NCBI GenBank assembly: GCA_944389565.1 | Contig: CALXMV010000003.1 | Coordinates: 1 to 64,000 of the forward strand | Direction: 5' to 3' | DNA: 64,000 bases | DNA from: an uncultured Kiritimatiellota bacterium | Lineage (GTDB): Bacteria > Verrucomicrobiota > Kiritimatiellia > RFP12 > DVOR01 | Shown: positions 30,316 through 39,328 of the stretch, one piece after another | How the letters are laid out: every line of letters starts with the position of its first letter | Numbering within the stretch: position 1 is the stretch's first letter | The notes under the pieces: generated by a model | The model's database searches: none | Told to the model about the DNA's origin: nothing | What the model saw: only the letters and a program-made list of their open reading frames with translations | Translations under genes and position numbers: made by a program

Positions 30316-30350
30316 CCCCCGCAATTCACGACGAAAGGAGGTGAGCAAAC

Positions 30351-30548
30351 ATGATCATGGTCCGTCTGAAAAAGGGCGAATCCGTCGAGCGCGGCCTCAA
30401 GCGCCTGAAAAAGATCCTCGACAAGGAAGGTCTCATCAAGCAGCTTCGCGCCACCCGTTACTACGAGAAGCCCTGCGAGAAGGCCCGCCGCAAATCCGCG
30501 CGTGCTCGCATCCGCGCCCGCTCCCGCACGGCGATGGCGCAGTTCTGA
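30351..30548 (+). CDS. rpsU: Ribosomal protein bS21
   Basis: A 65-aa basic small-subunit protein. MVRLKKGESVERGLKRLKK and the C-terminal Arg/Lys-rich ARRKSARARIRARSR pattern match bS21. A near-perfect AAAGGAGGTG (30334-30343) lies 7 nt before ATG, notable because bS21 helps mRNA/anti-SD interaction. Single gene with its own promoter and terminator. A second ATG two codons on is an alternative start. Confidence 0.93.
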   Translation: MIMVRLKKGESVERGLKRLKKILDKEGLIKQLRATRYYEKPCEKARRKSARARIRARSRTAMAQF

Positions 30549-30570
30549 GCCATCCCCTTTCGCCTCTGGC

Positions 30571-30597
30571 AAAAGCCCCGCGCCGCGGGGCTTTTTT
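30571..30597. terminator. Bidirectional terminator between rpsU and the minus-strand orphan
   Basis: GCCCCGC (30575-30581) pairs with GCGGGGC (30585-30591), flanked by AAAA and TTTTTT, so it can end both rpsU and the convergent gene. Confidence 0.85.
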
Positions 30598-31190
30598 CAT
30601 CTCCCCCGCACGCTCAGATACCGCCCGACCTCCTCCAGAAGCGCGATCTTGCTCACGAGATTCAGGTTGGCGTAAATATAAAACCAACGCCCATCCTCCT
30701 TGCAACGCTTCATGTTCAGCCTCACCGCGGAAGGCACCCGCCACTCGACATCCACGAAAAGTTGCCCGTAACTGGCGCACCCCATGATCGAATGCGCCCG
30801 ACAAATGGCATAAACCCTGCGCAACCCAACCTGCTTGACCAGCCAAACCATCTGCTCCACCTGATTCCACGACGGATTGGCCGTGAATCCGCCAAGCCGC
30901 AAAGGCAGAGGCGGCAAAGGAGGGGGAGGTGGTGGAGGATTGTCGCCCCCTTGATCGCTTGTCCCCTCATCGATTGGATCTTTCCCCTTGTTACCTTGAA
31001 GTTTGTCAAACTTCTCCGCGAACTCCCTGGCCTTCAGGGCGACCTCCACAAGCCACTGATGACACTGAGACAGTGTCTGCGCGCGCGATTCCTCCCCCCT
31101 CAATGTGGCACTCCCAATATCAAGCGCCAATTGCCCGAGCTCAGGCGTGATTTCATCTTTCAGCCGTTCCAGAAACGCTTCGATAGACAT
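30597..31190 (-). CDS. Orphan low-GC protein with proline-rich linker
   Basis: A 197-aa protein not recognised. An N-terminal helical region (about 1-75) joins through a Pro-run (PPPPPPPLPPLPL, about 84-97) to a C-terminal alpha/beta domain with aromatic residues (YGQLFVDVEWRVP, RWFYIYANLNLVSKI). G+C is about 48-50 %, far below the host, indicating acquired DNA. AGGAG lies 9 nt upstream of ATG 31190. It sits between rpsU and tRNA-His; the domain pattern gives no firm function. Confidence 0.6.
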   Translation of the reverse strand: MSIEAFLERLKDEITPELGQLALDIGSATLRGEESRAQTLSQCHQWLVEVALKAREFAEKFDKLQGNKGKDPIDEGTSDQGGDNPPPPPPPLPPLPLRLGGFTANPSWNQVEQMVWLVKQVGLRRVYAICRAHSIMGCASYGQLFVDVEWRVPSAVRLNMKRCKEDGRWFYIYANLNLVSKIALLEEVGRYLSVRGR

Positions 31191-31341
31191 GGCCACTCAC
31201 TCCTAACTTTGAGTCAAACCAACTTTTAATCAAGCGTATCAAACCAAAGAGAGACTGTAAAGCCCCCTCGGCAAAAGCCGTTGCGTGACAAGCCTCGCGA
31301 ACAGCATCCCACAGGGTTCGCGAAGGCCACGGCGACACAAG

Positions 31342-31370
31342 AAAAGCCTCCGCGCGGAGGCGCGGAGGCT
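31342..31370 (-). terminator. Terminator downstream of tRNA-His
   Basis: AGCCTCCGCG (31345-31354) and CGCGGAGGCT (31361-31370) form a perfect 10-bp stem; read on the minus strand it is followed by T's and starts 6 nt after the tRNA CCA end. Confidence 0.8.
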
Positions 31371-31376
31371 TGAAAT

Positions 31377-31453
31377 TGGGGCGAAAGACGGGGCACGATC
31401 CCGCGACAACCAGATCCACAATCTGGGGCTCTACCAACTGAGCTACTTTCGCC
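31377..31453 (-). tRNA. tRNA-His (GUG anticodon)
   Basis: A 77-nt tRNA with encoded G-1 and C73, 7-bp acceptor GCGAAAG/CTTTCGC, T8, D arm GCTC-AGTTGGTAGA-GAGC, anticodon arm CCAGA-TTGTGGA-TCTGG with GTG at 34-36, variable TTGTC, and encoded CCA. G-1:C73 is the hallmark of His tRNA. The T loop is ATCGTGC rather than TTCGANT: positions 54 and 58 are exchanged (A54, T58) while T55 C56 G57 stay. The T stem is GCGGG/CCCGT. Confidence 0.93.
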
Positions 31454-31465
31454 AAAACGCCGCAT

Positions 31466-31471
31466 AATATA
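31466..31471 (-). promoter_or_regulatory. -10 of tRNA-His
   Basis: Minus strand TTGTGCTATATT gives an extended -10 (TGC plus TATATT), 12 nt upstream of G-1. Confidence 0.55.
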
Positions 31472-31689
31472 GCACAACCTTCGCCGTTGCGTCAAGAAGG
31501 AAAATCTCTTGAATCGTCCACAATGTAATTGCGCAGGTGCGAAAAGGAAAAACAGGAGGAAGGAAGGTGGGCAGGCAAAGGCCGAGACGAAGCAGGTGGA
31601 GGGTACGCCCCCTAGGGGGGCGCAACGCGGGCCTTCTTTCTTCTTCCTTTCCCTGACCCGTTATATTGTGCAACTTGGCATTGATGTTG

Positions 31690-33510
31690 TCTTTGACATT
31701 GCGCTTGATTTCCTCAAGGTCTTTTTGTACAGTGTCGGTGTCGGCCCCGGGTTCGCCTCGGGCGTTGCGGATCAGGGGTGAGCCTTCACCGGCAACAGAC
31801 ATCTGTCCCCCCGGGGCGACTTCCCACATCGTCGTCGTGACGGTGCCCAGCATTCCCTCGTCCCAGTAGTCGGAGTCGAAGACGGTGAAGCCGGCGTGTT
31901 CGGAGCCGTGGTAGACGACGAGTGGCTCGCCGTTCGCGTCCAGCACCTTGCTGGCGTTGGCCGGGGCGTTCTCCCAGTCGCCGAACCACGCCTTGAAGGC
32001 GGGGGGTCGCACGAGGAGCCAAAGGCGGCGGGTGAGGCGCGTGGGCTTGCCGTTGGACGCGCCTTCATCCACGCGTCCGTCCCTTGGTACTTGCGCCGCA
32101 CCTCATCCATCTCCCGCTTCGCGCGCTCGCGTTCCGCAGGATCGGCGCCCACGCTCATCGTCGCCGAAGATTGGGGCTTGTTTTTCTTCAGCCAGTTTGC
32201 TACCTTTTCATCAACGAACGGGGCATTTTCATCGCCACTAGGTTCTTTCCCTAGCACGGTTATGACATCCCCGTTCGTGTCGTATACGGACACCTGGCTG
32301 AAGATTCCCGAGTGAATTTCATTACGAGATGTATCTCCGTTTCCAGGCTGTTCCGTCACTGTCAGGCGAACATAGTACTCCTTCCCATCGCGAATCACCT
32401 TGTTGATGTAATGGTGATAAGAAATATATTCACGGTGTTTCTTATGATTGGGAATATCCTCTTCCTTTTCTGAAAACAAGTGTTTCCCCGTTCGATACAA
32501 CACGCCAAGCAACGGAAGGACGAACTCCGCTCGCTCGCCCGTGCGCGTCAGGAACTTCCCCGCGCTCGCCGCCGGGAACCGCGCCACGCGCCCGTCGTCT
32601 GCGTTCCGGACATCCCCGAACGCGCGGAACGCCGCCTTCAGTGTTGCCTTGTCCGTGATGGGTTCCACGCCATCCGCGCTCATCGTCGGCATCCGCATGA
32701 GCTCATCGTACGCCACGCTCATCATGGCGCTCGTGCCGCCCTCGCGTGCACGCTCCTCAAGATCGCGGGACAGCGCGTCGTCCGCATCCTCCTCGAACCG
32801 CTTCCGCTGTTTCGCCGCACGCTCAACGGCTTTCTTCGTCATGCGCTGCCCCTGCGTCACGGTCACGGAGCCGTCTTTGGAAACGGCGACGATGTCGTAT
32901 CCCGAGGAGATGAGCGACAGAATGGCCGCACGGCCGGCATCCGAGGGAACGATGGCGAACGGCTCGTTGTTTTGCATGTAGCGCATACCTACGCCGGCCG
33001 CCTGCGCCAGCAACGACGCGCTATCGCCTGTCGCGGCCATCATCACCCCTGTGTCCGAGATCACGACAGCATCCGCAGGAAGCCCTTTGACGCGCTTGAG
33101 CGCCCTCGAGGCGCCACGTGCGAACGGAATCACCCCCGTGTCCGAAATCGCGACCTTCCCAAAGTCCCCGACTTTCTCAAGCGGCTTACGGTACATTCGC
33201 GCATCGGGCGACAGCTCGGCCAGCGCAAGCGGGCTCGGCGCCTTGCTCCCGTCTGTCAGTGGGACGTCTGCAGGCTCGCCGACCGACACCTCTGGAGTAT
33301 TGTCGGCGTCATCCTGTGCTTCCTCCGCAAGCTCCGCCTCGGCCTGACGCGCGAAAGCGTCGGCCGCCTCCTCGTCCGTCATCTCCTGCGGCTCATGCGG
33401 CTCCAGCTCTTGTTGCGTTTGAGCTTGTTCTTCCTGACGCGCTTGCTCCGCCGGCTCGGGAACGGGCTCTCGCGGCTCGCGTGCCTGCGCTTCTTCTTTG
33501 CGCCGGGGTG
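31690..33510 (-). pseudogene. Fragment of a phage/ICE-type large polyvalent protein with ART-like tail
   Basis: A decayed internal fragment. Reading from 33510, an acidic Pro/Glu/Gln-rich stretch leads into regions with phage polyprotein-style MSVAYDE, MSADGVEP and MSVGADPAERE starts and a segment (REYISYHHYINKVIRDGKEYYVRL) like LPD domains of large polyvalent proteins. At about 32055-32062 a CG duplication (GGCGCG) shifts the frame; the next frame gives SNGKPTRLTRRLWLLVR, FKAWFGDWEN and GEPLVVYHGSEHAG, typical of the phage-borne ART/toxin-like tail. Homology fades near 31690 without a natural stop, and the 5' end joins gtrA DNA abruptly. G+C is about 53-58 %. Not expected to be functional. 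Confidence 0.65.
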
Positions 33511-33843
33511 AACGTGGCCACGGGGGTGGGTTTCGCATGGGGCTTCGCGTGTTTTCTGCAGACGAACGTGGCCTTCGTGGCGGGCTACGCGCTCAGCCAC
33601 GCGCTCTCCTATCTGCTCAACGCCGCGCTCACCTTCCGCGCCCGCCTGACGCCCGCTGGCTACGGCCGCTACGTCATCGCCTACATCCCCAACTTCCTCA
33701 TCCAGAACGTGTTGGTCGCGGCGCTGCACAACGCCTAGGGCGTGCCGCCCTTCTGGGCCTTCCTGGCCTCCGCGCTCCTGGCCATCCCCATCACCTTCCT
33801 GGCGTTGGTCTTCTATGCCTTCGTCAGGCTGTCACGTGGGTGA
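33499..33843 (+). pseudogene. 5'-truncated gtrA-like gene with internal amber
   Basis: The frame encodes membrane segments of the GtrA family (FVAGYALSHALSYLLNAALTFR, then YVIAYIPNFLIQNVLVAAL and FWAFLASALLAIPITFLALVFYAFV), proteins thought to move lipid-linked sugars across the membrane. The N-terminal membrane helix and start are missing: coding similarity begins at about 33500, exactly where the polyvalent-protein fragment stops. A TAG at 33736-33738 (HNA-stop-GVPPFW) interrupts the last third; Trp (TGG) is a plausible original. Stop TGA 33841-33843. Confidence 0.6.
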
Positions 33844-33877
33844 CGCCCACCCCGCAGAGGGCGGTTCGCCCGAGGCG

Positions 33878-33962
33878 ACCCCTTAGGGGGCTGACCCGAA
33901 AGTCGGGAGGGTCCGGGGCAAAACCCTTAAGGGTCCGGGGTGGGAATCGGGAGGGTTTGGGG
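33878..33962 (+). repeat. Intergenic repeat cluster 2
   Basis: Four units: ACCCCTTAGGGGG, GTCGGGAGGGTCCGGGG, ACCCTTAAGGGTCCGGGG and ATCGGGAGGGTTTGGGG. It fills most of the gap between the gtrA remnant and GH31. Confidence 0.75.
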
Positions 33963-33995
33963 TGTGCGCACGGCGGGACGCGGGGCGGGAGGGGG

Positions 33996-34037
33996 CCCTG
34001 CAACGCGCGAGGCAGGGTCGGCGTTTTTTGGTATACT
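33996..34037 (+). promoter_or_regulatory. GH31 promoter with upstream inverted repeat
   Basis: The -10 TATACT (34032-34037) follows TTTTTTGG. CCCTGC (33996-34001) and GCAGGG (34012-34017) form an inverted repeat covering the -35 position and could be an operator or a weak terminator for gtrA. Leader is about 30 nt. Confidence 0.45.
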
Positions 34038-34074
34038 GGGCGCACGAAACCTTGTTGGGAAAAGGAACCGAGAC

Positions 34075-37000
34075 ATGAAGCATGCGTTGTTTGCCGTGAT
34101 GGCGGCGATGGCGGCGGCGGCCTCCGCGGTCACGCCGGGGAAGGTGCTCAAGATGGTGCCGCAGAGCGGCACGTCGAAGAGTTTCGACATGGTGACCGAG
34201 AACGGGATCACCGTGCGGGTGCGCTTCTATTCGCCGCAGGTCTTCCGGATCCTCGCCGCGCCGCAGAAGTCGGAGCCCGTGCTGGACCGGAAGGGTAACC
34301 CGGTGAAGGACGAGAAGGGGGAGGTCAAGACCTATATCTCGGCCGATTACGCCGACCCGAAGAACGACCCGGAGAAGGCGCAGATCCTGGTGGGCGTGCC
34401 GGAGGACAACTCGCGCGTCGTCTTCGCGGACGACCGGGAGGGGGGGCGCTACACCTTCTCCACCACCCTGCTGACGCTGGCGGTGGACAAGGCCGACTGC
34501 CGCTTCACGCTGACGGACCGCCTCACCGGCAAGGTCATCTGGCGCGAGGCCAAGCCGCTTGACCTGGACCCCGAGAAGGGCACCACGCAGACCCTCGCCA
34601 CGAACGCGGACGAATGCTTCTACGGCGGCGGCCAGCAGAACGGCTTTTTCGCCCACAAGGGCCGCAAGATCGACATCCGCGCCGACGGCAATTGGAACGA
34701 GGGCGGCCACCCGAACCCCGCGCCGTTCTATCAGACGAACACCGGCTACGGCGTGCTCCGCCACACCTTCGCCACGGGCGTCTACGACTTCTCGGGCGCC
34801 GACGAGATCCGCACCACGCACGCGGAGAACCGGTTCGACGCCTTCTATTTCGTGGGGGGCGACTTCGCCGGCAACCTGAACCTCTACACGAAGTTCACCG
34901 GGCGGCCGAACCTCATCCCGCGCTGGGGACTCCAACTCGGCGACGCCGACGCCTACATCACGCGCGACAAGGAGACGCGCGAGCCCGCCCAGAACGACGA
35001 CGGCTCCTACAAGGAGGTCACGCCCGTCGACGCCGTGCGCGTGGCGAAGGCCTACCGCGAGCACGACATGCCCGGCGGCTGGCTGCTCGTGAACGACGGT
35101 TACGGGTGCGACCACATGCAGCTGGGCTACGTGGCCGACATGCTCGCCGACCTCGGCTTCCACACGGGGCTCTGGACGGAGGGCGCGCTCAACCGCATCC
35201 GCTGGGAGGTCGGCCACGCGGGCAGCCGCGTGCAGAAGATCGACGTGGCCTGGTCGGGCCCCGCCTACCAGCACGCCCTGGAGTGCAACAAGGTCGCCGC
35301 CGAAGGCATCGAGCACAACGCCGACGCGCGCGCCTTCGTCTGGACCGTCCAGGGCTGGGCCGGCACGCAGCGTTACGGCATCTGCTGGACGGGCGACCAG
35401 TCGGGCTCGTGGGATCTCATCCGCTATCACATCCCCACCCTCACCGGCTCCTCGATGAGCGGCCAGGCCTATGCCACCACCGACGTCGACGGCATCTTCG
35501 GCGGCAGTAACGAGACCTACACCCGCGATCTCCAGTGGAAGTGCTGGACCACCGCCATCTATGCCATGAACGGCTGGGCCTCCCTGAACAAGAGCCCGTG
35601 GAGCTATCCCGAGCCCTACCGCTCGCTCAACCGCGCCGCGCTCCTGCACAAGAACCGCATCGTCCCCTTCGTCTATTCCTACATGCGCCACGCCTGGGAC
35701 ACCGGCGCGCCGATCGTCCGCCCGCTCGTCTACAACTTCCCCGACGACCGCACGACCTGGGGCGACGCCGCGAAATACCAGTTCATGCTCGGCGAGGAGG
35801 TGCTCGTCGCCCCCGTCTACACCTCCATGAAGCTCAACCGCGGCTGGCGCAAGAACATCTACCTGCCCGAAGGCACGTGGTATGACTACAACGACGGCCG
35901 CCGCGTCACCGGCCCCGCCACGATCGCGGCCTACCCCATCACCTTGGAGACCCTGCCCGTCTTCGTCCGCGCCGGCTCCATCATCCCGATGTACCCCGAG
36001 ATGCTCGTCCTCGGCGACAAACCCTTCGACCCCGTGACCTTCGACGTCTACCCCGATTTCTTCGAGGGCAAGCCCGCCACCTTCCGCCTCTACGAGGACG
36101 ACGGCGAGACCCAGGCCTTCCGGAAGTTCGACGCCTACACCACCCAGGACGTCGCCGTCCAGGTGCGCGACAACGCCGACCACGGCCTCATCCAGGTCGA
36201 GCTCGGCGCCATCCAGGGCAACGGCTACGAGGGCATGCCCGAGGCCCGCGCCTACGAGTTCCTCATCCACTGCCCCGTCAGGCCCAAATCCGTCGCCTTC
36301 CTCAACGACGACCTCACCGTCGGCCAGGAGATCCTCGCCCTCGACGGCGAGCACGCCGCCACGGCCTACGCGAACGCCCGCCAAGCCTGGATCTACGACC
36401 CCGCCGAGAAGAACGGCCTCCTGCGCGTGAAGCTCGCCCGCACCCCCGCCTCCGAGGCCCGCGCCTTCGTCGTCTACACCGAGCCCTTCGCCTCCATCCA
36501 GGTGACCGTCTCCTACCCCGTGCCCGAGGTCACCGACCAGCTCGACAAGTCCCAGTTCACCCTCACGGTCAACTCCCAGGCCGGAGACGCCCACATCCGC
36601 AACGCCTTCGACGGCACCGACGAGACCATGTGGCACTCCTACTGGCGCGACGACAAGAGGCAACCCACCGACTTCCCCTACGTCATCGACATCGACATGC
36701 ACGGCCTCTACGCCGTCAACACCGTCACCTACCTCCCCCGCGCCAACCTCGGCAACGGCGTCATCAAGGGCTACAAGGTCGAGCTCGCCCGCTTCCCCGG
36801 CAAGTACCGGACCGTCGCAGAGGGTGAGTTCGCCAAGTTCGACAAGGTCGAGACCCGCGCCATCACCTTCCCCGCCACCTGGGCCCGCCACGTCCGCATC
36901 ACCTTCACCTCCGCCCAGAACGGCAAGCACTTCGGCTCCGCCGCCGAGATCGACATCCTCCAGGACCTCAAGGCCAAGCCCCTCCCCGACGAGACCAAGC

Positions 37001-37365
37001 CCATCGGCACCGCCACCCTCTCCGTCGACGGCACCGACTACCCCGCCTGCCGCCAGGACACCGTCGGCGCCGACTGGACGATCGACCTCGACGGCACCTG
37101 GGAGCGCCTCAAAGGCCACGCCGGGATGCTCACCGGGAACGCCAACGCCGGCAACGTCACCTTCCGCGTCACCGCCGACGGCAAGCAGATCTTCTCCCGC
37201 GACGGCATGAAGCCCGGCGACGTCAAGCAACTCATCGACGTCGAGATCCCCGCCGGCGCCAAGCAGCTCCGCTTCACCCTCACCGGCGAAAGCGGCTCCG
37301 CCCCCACCGACACCGGCGTCTGGACCGACCTCCGGCTCTTCCGCGCCGGCTCCGCGCAGGAGTGA
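34075..37365 (+). CDS. Secreted GH31 glycosidase with CBM32 and NPCBM-like domains
   Basis: A 1096-aa exported enzyme: signal peptide (1-18), GH31 N-terminal beta-domain, catalytic barrel (about 280-620), C-terminal beta domains, a discoidin/CBM32-like domain (about 825-965, [15 protein letters not shown] ... [24 protein letters not shown]) and an NPCBM-like domain (about 980-1090). The nucleophile motif is atypical for alpha-glucosidases: KIDVAWSG (D390) instead of WxDMNE; acid/base is D441 in [10 protein letters not shown]. This variant and the CBM32/NPCBM tail resemble the GH31 group containing gut alpha-N-acetylgalactosaminidases; substrate is therefore inferred as an alpha-linked GalNAc/Gal mucin-type glycan, not proven. 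Own promoter and terminator. Confidence 0.85.
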   Translation: MKHALFAVMAAMAAAASAVTPGKVLKMVPQSGTSKSFDMVTENGITVRVRFYSPQVFRILAAPQKSEPVLDRKGNPVKDEKGEVKTYISADYADPKNDPEKAQILVGVPEDNSRVVFADDREGGRYTFSTTLLTLAVDKADCRFTLTDRLTGKVIWREAKPLDLDPEKGTTQTLATNADECFYGGGQQNGFFAHKGRKIDIRADGNWNEGGHPNPAPFYQTNTGYGVLRHTFATGVYDFSGADEIRTTHAENRFDAFYFVGGDFAGNLNLYTKFTGRPNLIPRWGLQLGDADAYITRDKETREPAQNDDGSYKEVTPVDAVRVAKAYREHDMPGGWLLVNDGYGCDHMQLGYVADMLADLGFHTGLWTEGALNRIRWEVGHAGSRVQKIDVAWSGPAYQHALECNKVAAEGIEHNADARAFVWTVQGWAGTQRYGICWTGDQSGSWDLIRYHIPTLTGSSMSGQAYATTDVDGIFGGSNETYTRDLQWKCWTTAIYAMNGWASLNKSPWSYPEPYRSLNRAALLHKNRIVPFVYSYMRHAWDTGAPIVRPLVYNFPDDRTTWGDAAKYQFMLGEEVLVAPVYTSMKLNRGWRKNIYLPEGTWYDYNDGRRVTGPATIAAYPITLETLPVFVRAGSIIPMYPEMLVLGDKPFDPVTFDVYPDFFEGKPATFRLYEDDGETQAFRKFDAYTTQDVAVQVRDNADHGLIQVELGAIQGNGYEGMPEARAYEFLIHCPVRPKSVAFLNDDLTVGQEILALDGEHAATAYANARQAWIYDPAEKNGLLRVKLARTPASEARAFVVYTEPFASIQVTVSYPVPEVTDQLDKSQFTLTVNSQAGDAHIRNAFDGTDETMWHSYWRDDKRQPTDFPYVIDIDMHGLYAVNTVTYLPRANLGNGVIKGYKVELARFPGKYRTVAEGEFAKFDKVETRAITFPATWARHVRITFTSAQNGKHFGSAAEIDILQDLKAKPLPDETKPIGTATLSVDGTDYPACRQDTVGADWTIDLDGTWERLKGHAGMLTGNANAGNVTFRVTADGKQIFSRDGMKPGDVKQLIDVEIPAGAKQLRFTLTGESGSAPTDTGVWTDLRLFRAGSAQE

Positions 37366-37390
37366 GGCCAGCGGCGACCGACAAAACAAA

Positions 37391-37428
37391 AAAAGCCCCC
37401 GGCGACCGCCGGGGGCTTTCTTGTTTGT
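37391..37428 (+). terminator. Terminator of the GH31 gene
   Basis: GCCCCCGGC (37395-37403) pairs with GCCGGGGGC (37408-37416), followed by TTTCTTGTTTG. The T-rich tail runs straight into the next -10. Confidence 0.85.
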
Positions 37429-37434
37429 TATACT
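37429..37434 (+). promoter_or_regulatory. -10 of the rph operon
   Basis: TTTGTTATACT gives TATACT with TG two bases upstream, immediately after the previous terminator tail. Confidence 0.55.
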
Positions 37435-37453
37435 GTGGGGGAAAGGGCTGATT

Positions 37454-38146
37454 ATGCGCCAGGTAGAGATTATCCGCAAGTTCACGAAGCACGCGCCGGG
37501 CTCGGTGCTGATGAAGCAGGGCGACACGTGGGTGCTGTGCACCGCGAGCGTCGAGGAGAAGGTGCCGCCGTTCCTCAAAGGGACGGGCCGGGGATGGGTG
37601 ACGGCGGAGTACGCGATGCTCCCCTCCTCCACGCTGACACGCAAGGACCGCGACATCAAGAAGCTCAGGCAGGACGGGCGGGGCGTGGAGATCGGGCGAC
37701 TGATCGGGCGGGCACTCCGCGCCAGCATCGACCTGGGGCGCCTCGGGGAGCGGACGATCACCATCGATTGCGACGTCTTGCAGGCGGACGGCGGCACGCG
37801 CTGCGCCTCGATCACCGGCGGGATGGTGGCGCTGGAGGACGCGATCGCGGCCTTGCTCGCCGAGGGACGCCTGGAGGCCTCACCCATCGTGCGGCGGGTG
37901 GCGGCGATCAGCGTGGGCATCTGCGGGGGCGTGCCGACGCTCGACCTCGATTACGCGCACGACTCGACGGCGGACGTGGACCTGAACGTGGTGATGACCA
38001 GCGACGGCCGTTTCGTGGAACTCCAGGGGACGGCCGAGCACGAACCCTTCGACGACACCCAGCTCGACACCCTCCGGGCCTTGGCCAAAGAGGGTTGCGC
38101 GGCGCTCTTCCGCGCGCAGGAGACGGCATTGAGGGGGCAGGCATGA
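37454..38146 (+). CDS. rph: Ribonuclease PH
   Basis: A 230-aa phosphorolytic 3'-5' exoribonuclease that trims tRNA 3' ends. The [20 protein letters not shown] start, [44 protein letters not shown] and [20 protein letters not shown] motifs are all intact. The family N-terminus (RxDGR..DQ, 8-9 residues) is missing: the protein starts at MRQVEII, and the promoter leaves no room for an earlier start. It overlaps rlmI by ATGA. Confidence 0.92.
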   Translation: MRQVEIIRKFTKHAPGSVLMKQGDTWVLCTASVEEKVPPFLKGTGRGWVTAEYAMLPSSTLTRKDRDIKKLRQDGRGVEIGRLIGRALRASIDLGRLGERTITIDCDVLQADGGTRCASITGGMVALEDAIAALLAEGRLEASPIVRRVAAISVGICGGVPTLDLDYAHDSTADVDLNVVMTSDGRFVELQGTAEHEPFDDTQLDTLRALAKEGCAALFRAQETALRGQA

Positions 38147-39321
38147 AAACCGTGCGGCTGAAGGCGCGGCGCGAGCGTTCCGTGCTCCTGCGCCACCCCT
38201 GGATCTTCTCGGGCGCGGTCGAGGCGGTGGAGGGCGACCCCGCGCCGGGCGAGACCGTGCGGGTGGCGGATGCCGGGAACGCCACGCTCGGCCAGGGAGC
38301 CTGGTCTCCGGCCTCGCAGATCCGCGTGCGGCTGTGGGCCTTCGGCGAGACGCGGGCGGACGAGGCGTTCCTCCGCGAGGCGGTGTGGCGGGCGCTGGCC
38401 GTGCGGCAGGGGATGGCCGAGCGTTTCGACACCGACGCGTTGCGCCTGATCAACGCCGAGGCCGACGGTCTGCCCGGCGTGACGGTGGATCGCTACGGCG
38501 ACACGTTGGTGGGGCAATTCGCCACCGCCGGCGCGGAACGCAACAAGGCATCGCTCGTCGACGCGCTGATGGCGCTCACGGGGGCACGCTCCTTCTATGA
38601 GCGGAGCGACGTGGACGGCCGCGCGCGCGAGGGCCTCGAGCCCGCCGTCGGGACGCTAGCCGGCGCGGAGCCCCCCGAGCGGATCGTCATCCATGAGGGC
38701 CCCGTGCGCTATGAGGTGGACGTTCGCGGCGGGCACAAGACCGGCTTTTACCTGGATCAGCGCGACAACCGGCGCATCGTGGCCGAATGCGCCAAGGGAC
38801 GCACCGTGCTCAACACCTTTTGCTACACGGGCGGCTTCGGCGTGGCGGCGCAGGCCGCCGGCGCGGCCGCGGTGACGCACGTGGACCTCTCCGCGCCGGC
38901 GCTCGCGCAGGCCCGGCGCAACATCGCGCTCAACGGGCTGCCTGAGGCCGAGCTCATCCAGGAAAACGTCTTCCAGGCGTTGCGCGGCTTCCGCGACAGA
39001 GGGCGTTCCTTCGGGCTCGTGGTGCTCGACCCGCCGAAGTTCGCCGAAACCAAGGCGCAGACCGAGAAAGCGTTGCGCGGGTACAAGGACATCAACCTGC
39101 TGGGGCTCAAATTGGTGGAGCCGGGCGGCTTGCTCGCCACCTTCTCCTGCTCCGGCGCGATCGACCCGGCGACCTTCCGCATGATGCTCGCCGGCGCGGC
39201 GCGCGACGCCAAGCGGCGCGTGCGCATCCTCCGTGCGCTCCGGCAGGCGCCCGACCACGTCGAGTCCCTCGATTTCCCCGAAGGGTTCTACCTCAAGGGG
39301 TTCCTTTGCCATGTGGAGTGA
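38143..39321 (+). CDS. rlmI: 23S rRNA m5C methyltransferase, RlmI type
   Basis: A 392-aa SAM-dependent enzyme of the class I rRNA large-subunit methyltransferase family; E. coli RlmI modifies C1962. An N-terminal PUA-like domain (about 1-75, [14 protein letters not shown]) precedes the Rossmann domain with [20 protein letters not shown] (about 224-243), [18 protein letters not shown] (about 299) and the catalytic Cys in ATFSCSG (about 329). Positional target is assigned by family only. Overlaps rph and precedes the phosphomutase by 7 bp. Confidence 0.87.
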   Translation: MKTVRLKARRERSVLLRHPWIFSGAVEAVEGDPAPGETVRVADAGNATLGQGAWSPASQIRVRLWAFGETRADEAFLREAVWRALAVRQGMAERFDTDALRLINAEADGLPGVTVDRYGDTLVGQFATAGAERNKASLVDALMALTGARSFYERSDVDGRAREGLEPAVGTLAGAEPPERIVIHEGPVRYEVDVRGGHKTGFYLDQRDNRRIVAECAKGRTVLNTFCYTGGFGVAAQAAGAAAVTHVDLSAPALAQARRNIALNGLPEAELIQENVFQALRGFRDRGRSFGLVVLDPPKFAETKAQTEKALRGYKDINLLGLKLVEPGGLLATFSCSGAIDPATFRMMLAGAARDAKRRVRILRALRQAPDHVESLDFPEGFYLKGFLCHVE

Positions 39322-39328
39322 GCGCGTC

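Noticed and set aside
31377-31387. Attachment site for the mobile fragment at the tRNA-His 3' end
   Set aside because: No second copy of the tRNA 3' sequence is visible at the fragment's far end, and the fragment lies on the 5' side of the tRNA.
31509-31781. Small forward frame opposite the polyvalent fragment
   Set aside because: No ribosome-binding site or recognisable domain; antisense to the decayed gene.
33883-37920. Long antisense open frame (over 1300 codons) opposite the GH31 and rph genes
   Set aside because: High-GC codon bias keeps the opposite strand open; composition is Gly/Val/Ala/Asp-rich, with no start context, and it runs against genes with clear catalytic motifs.
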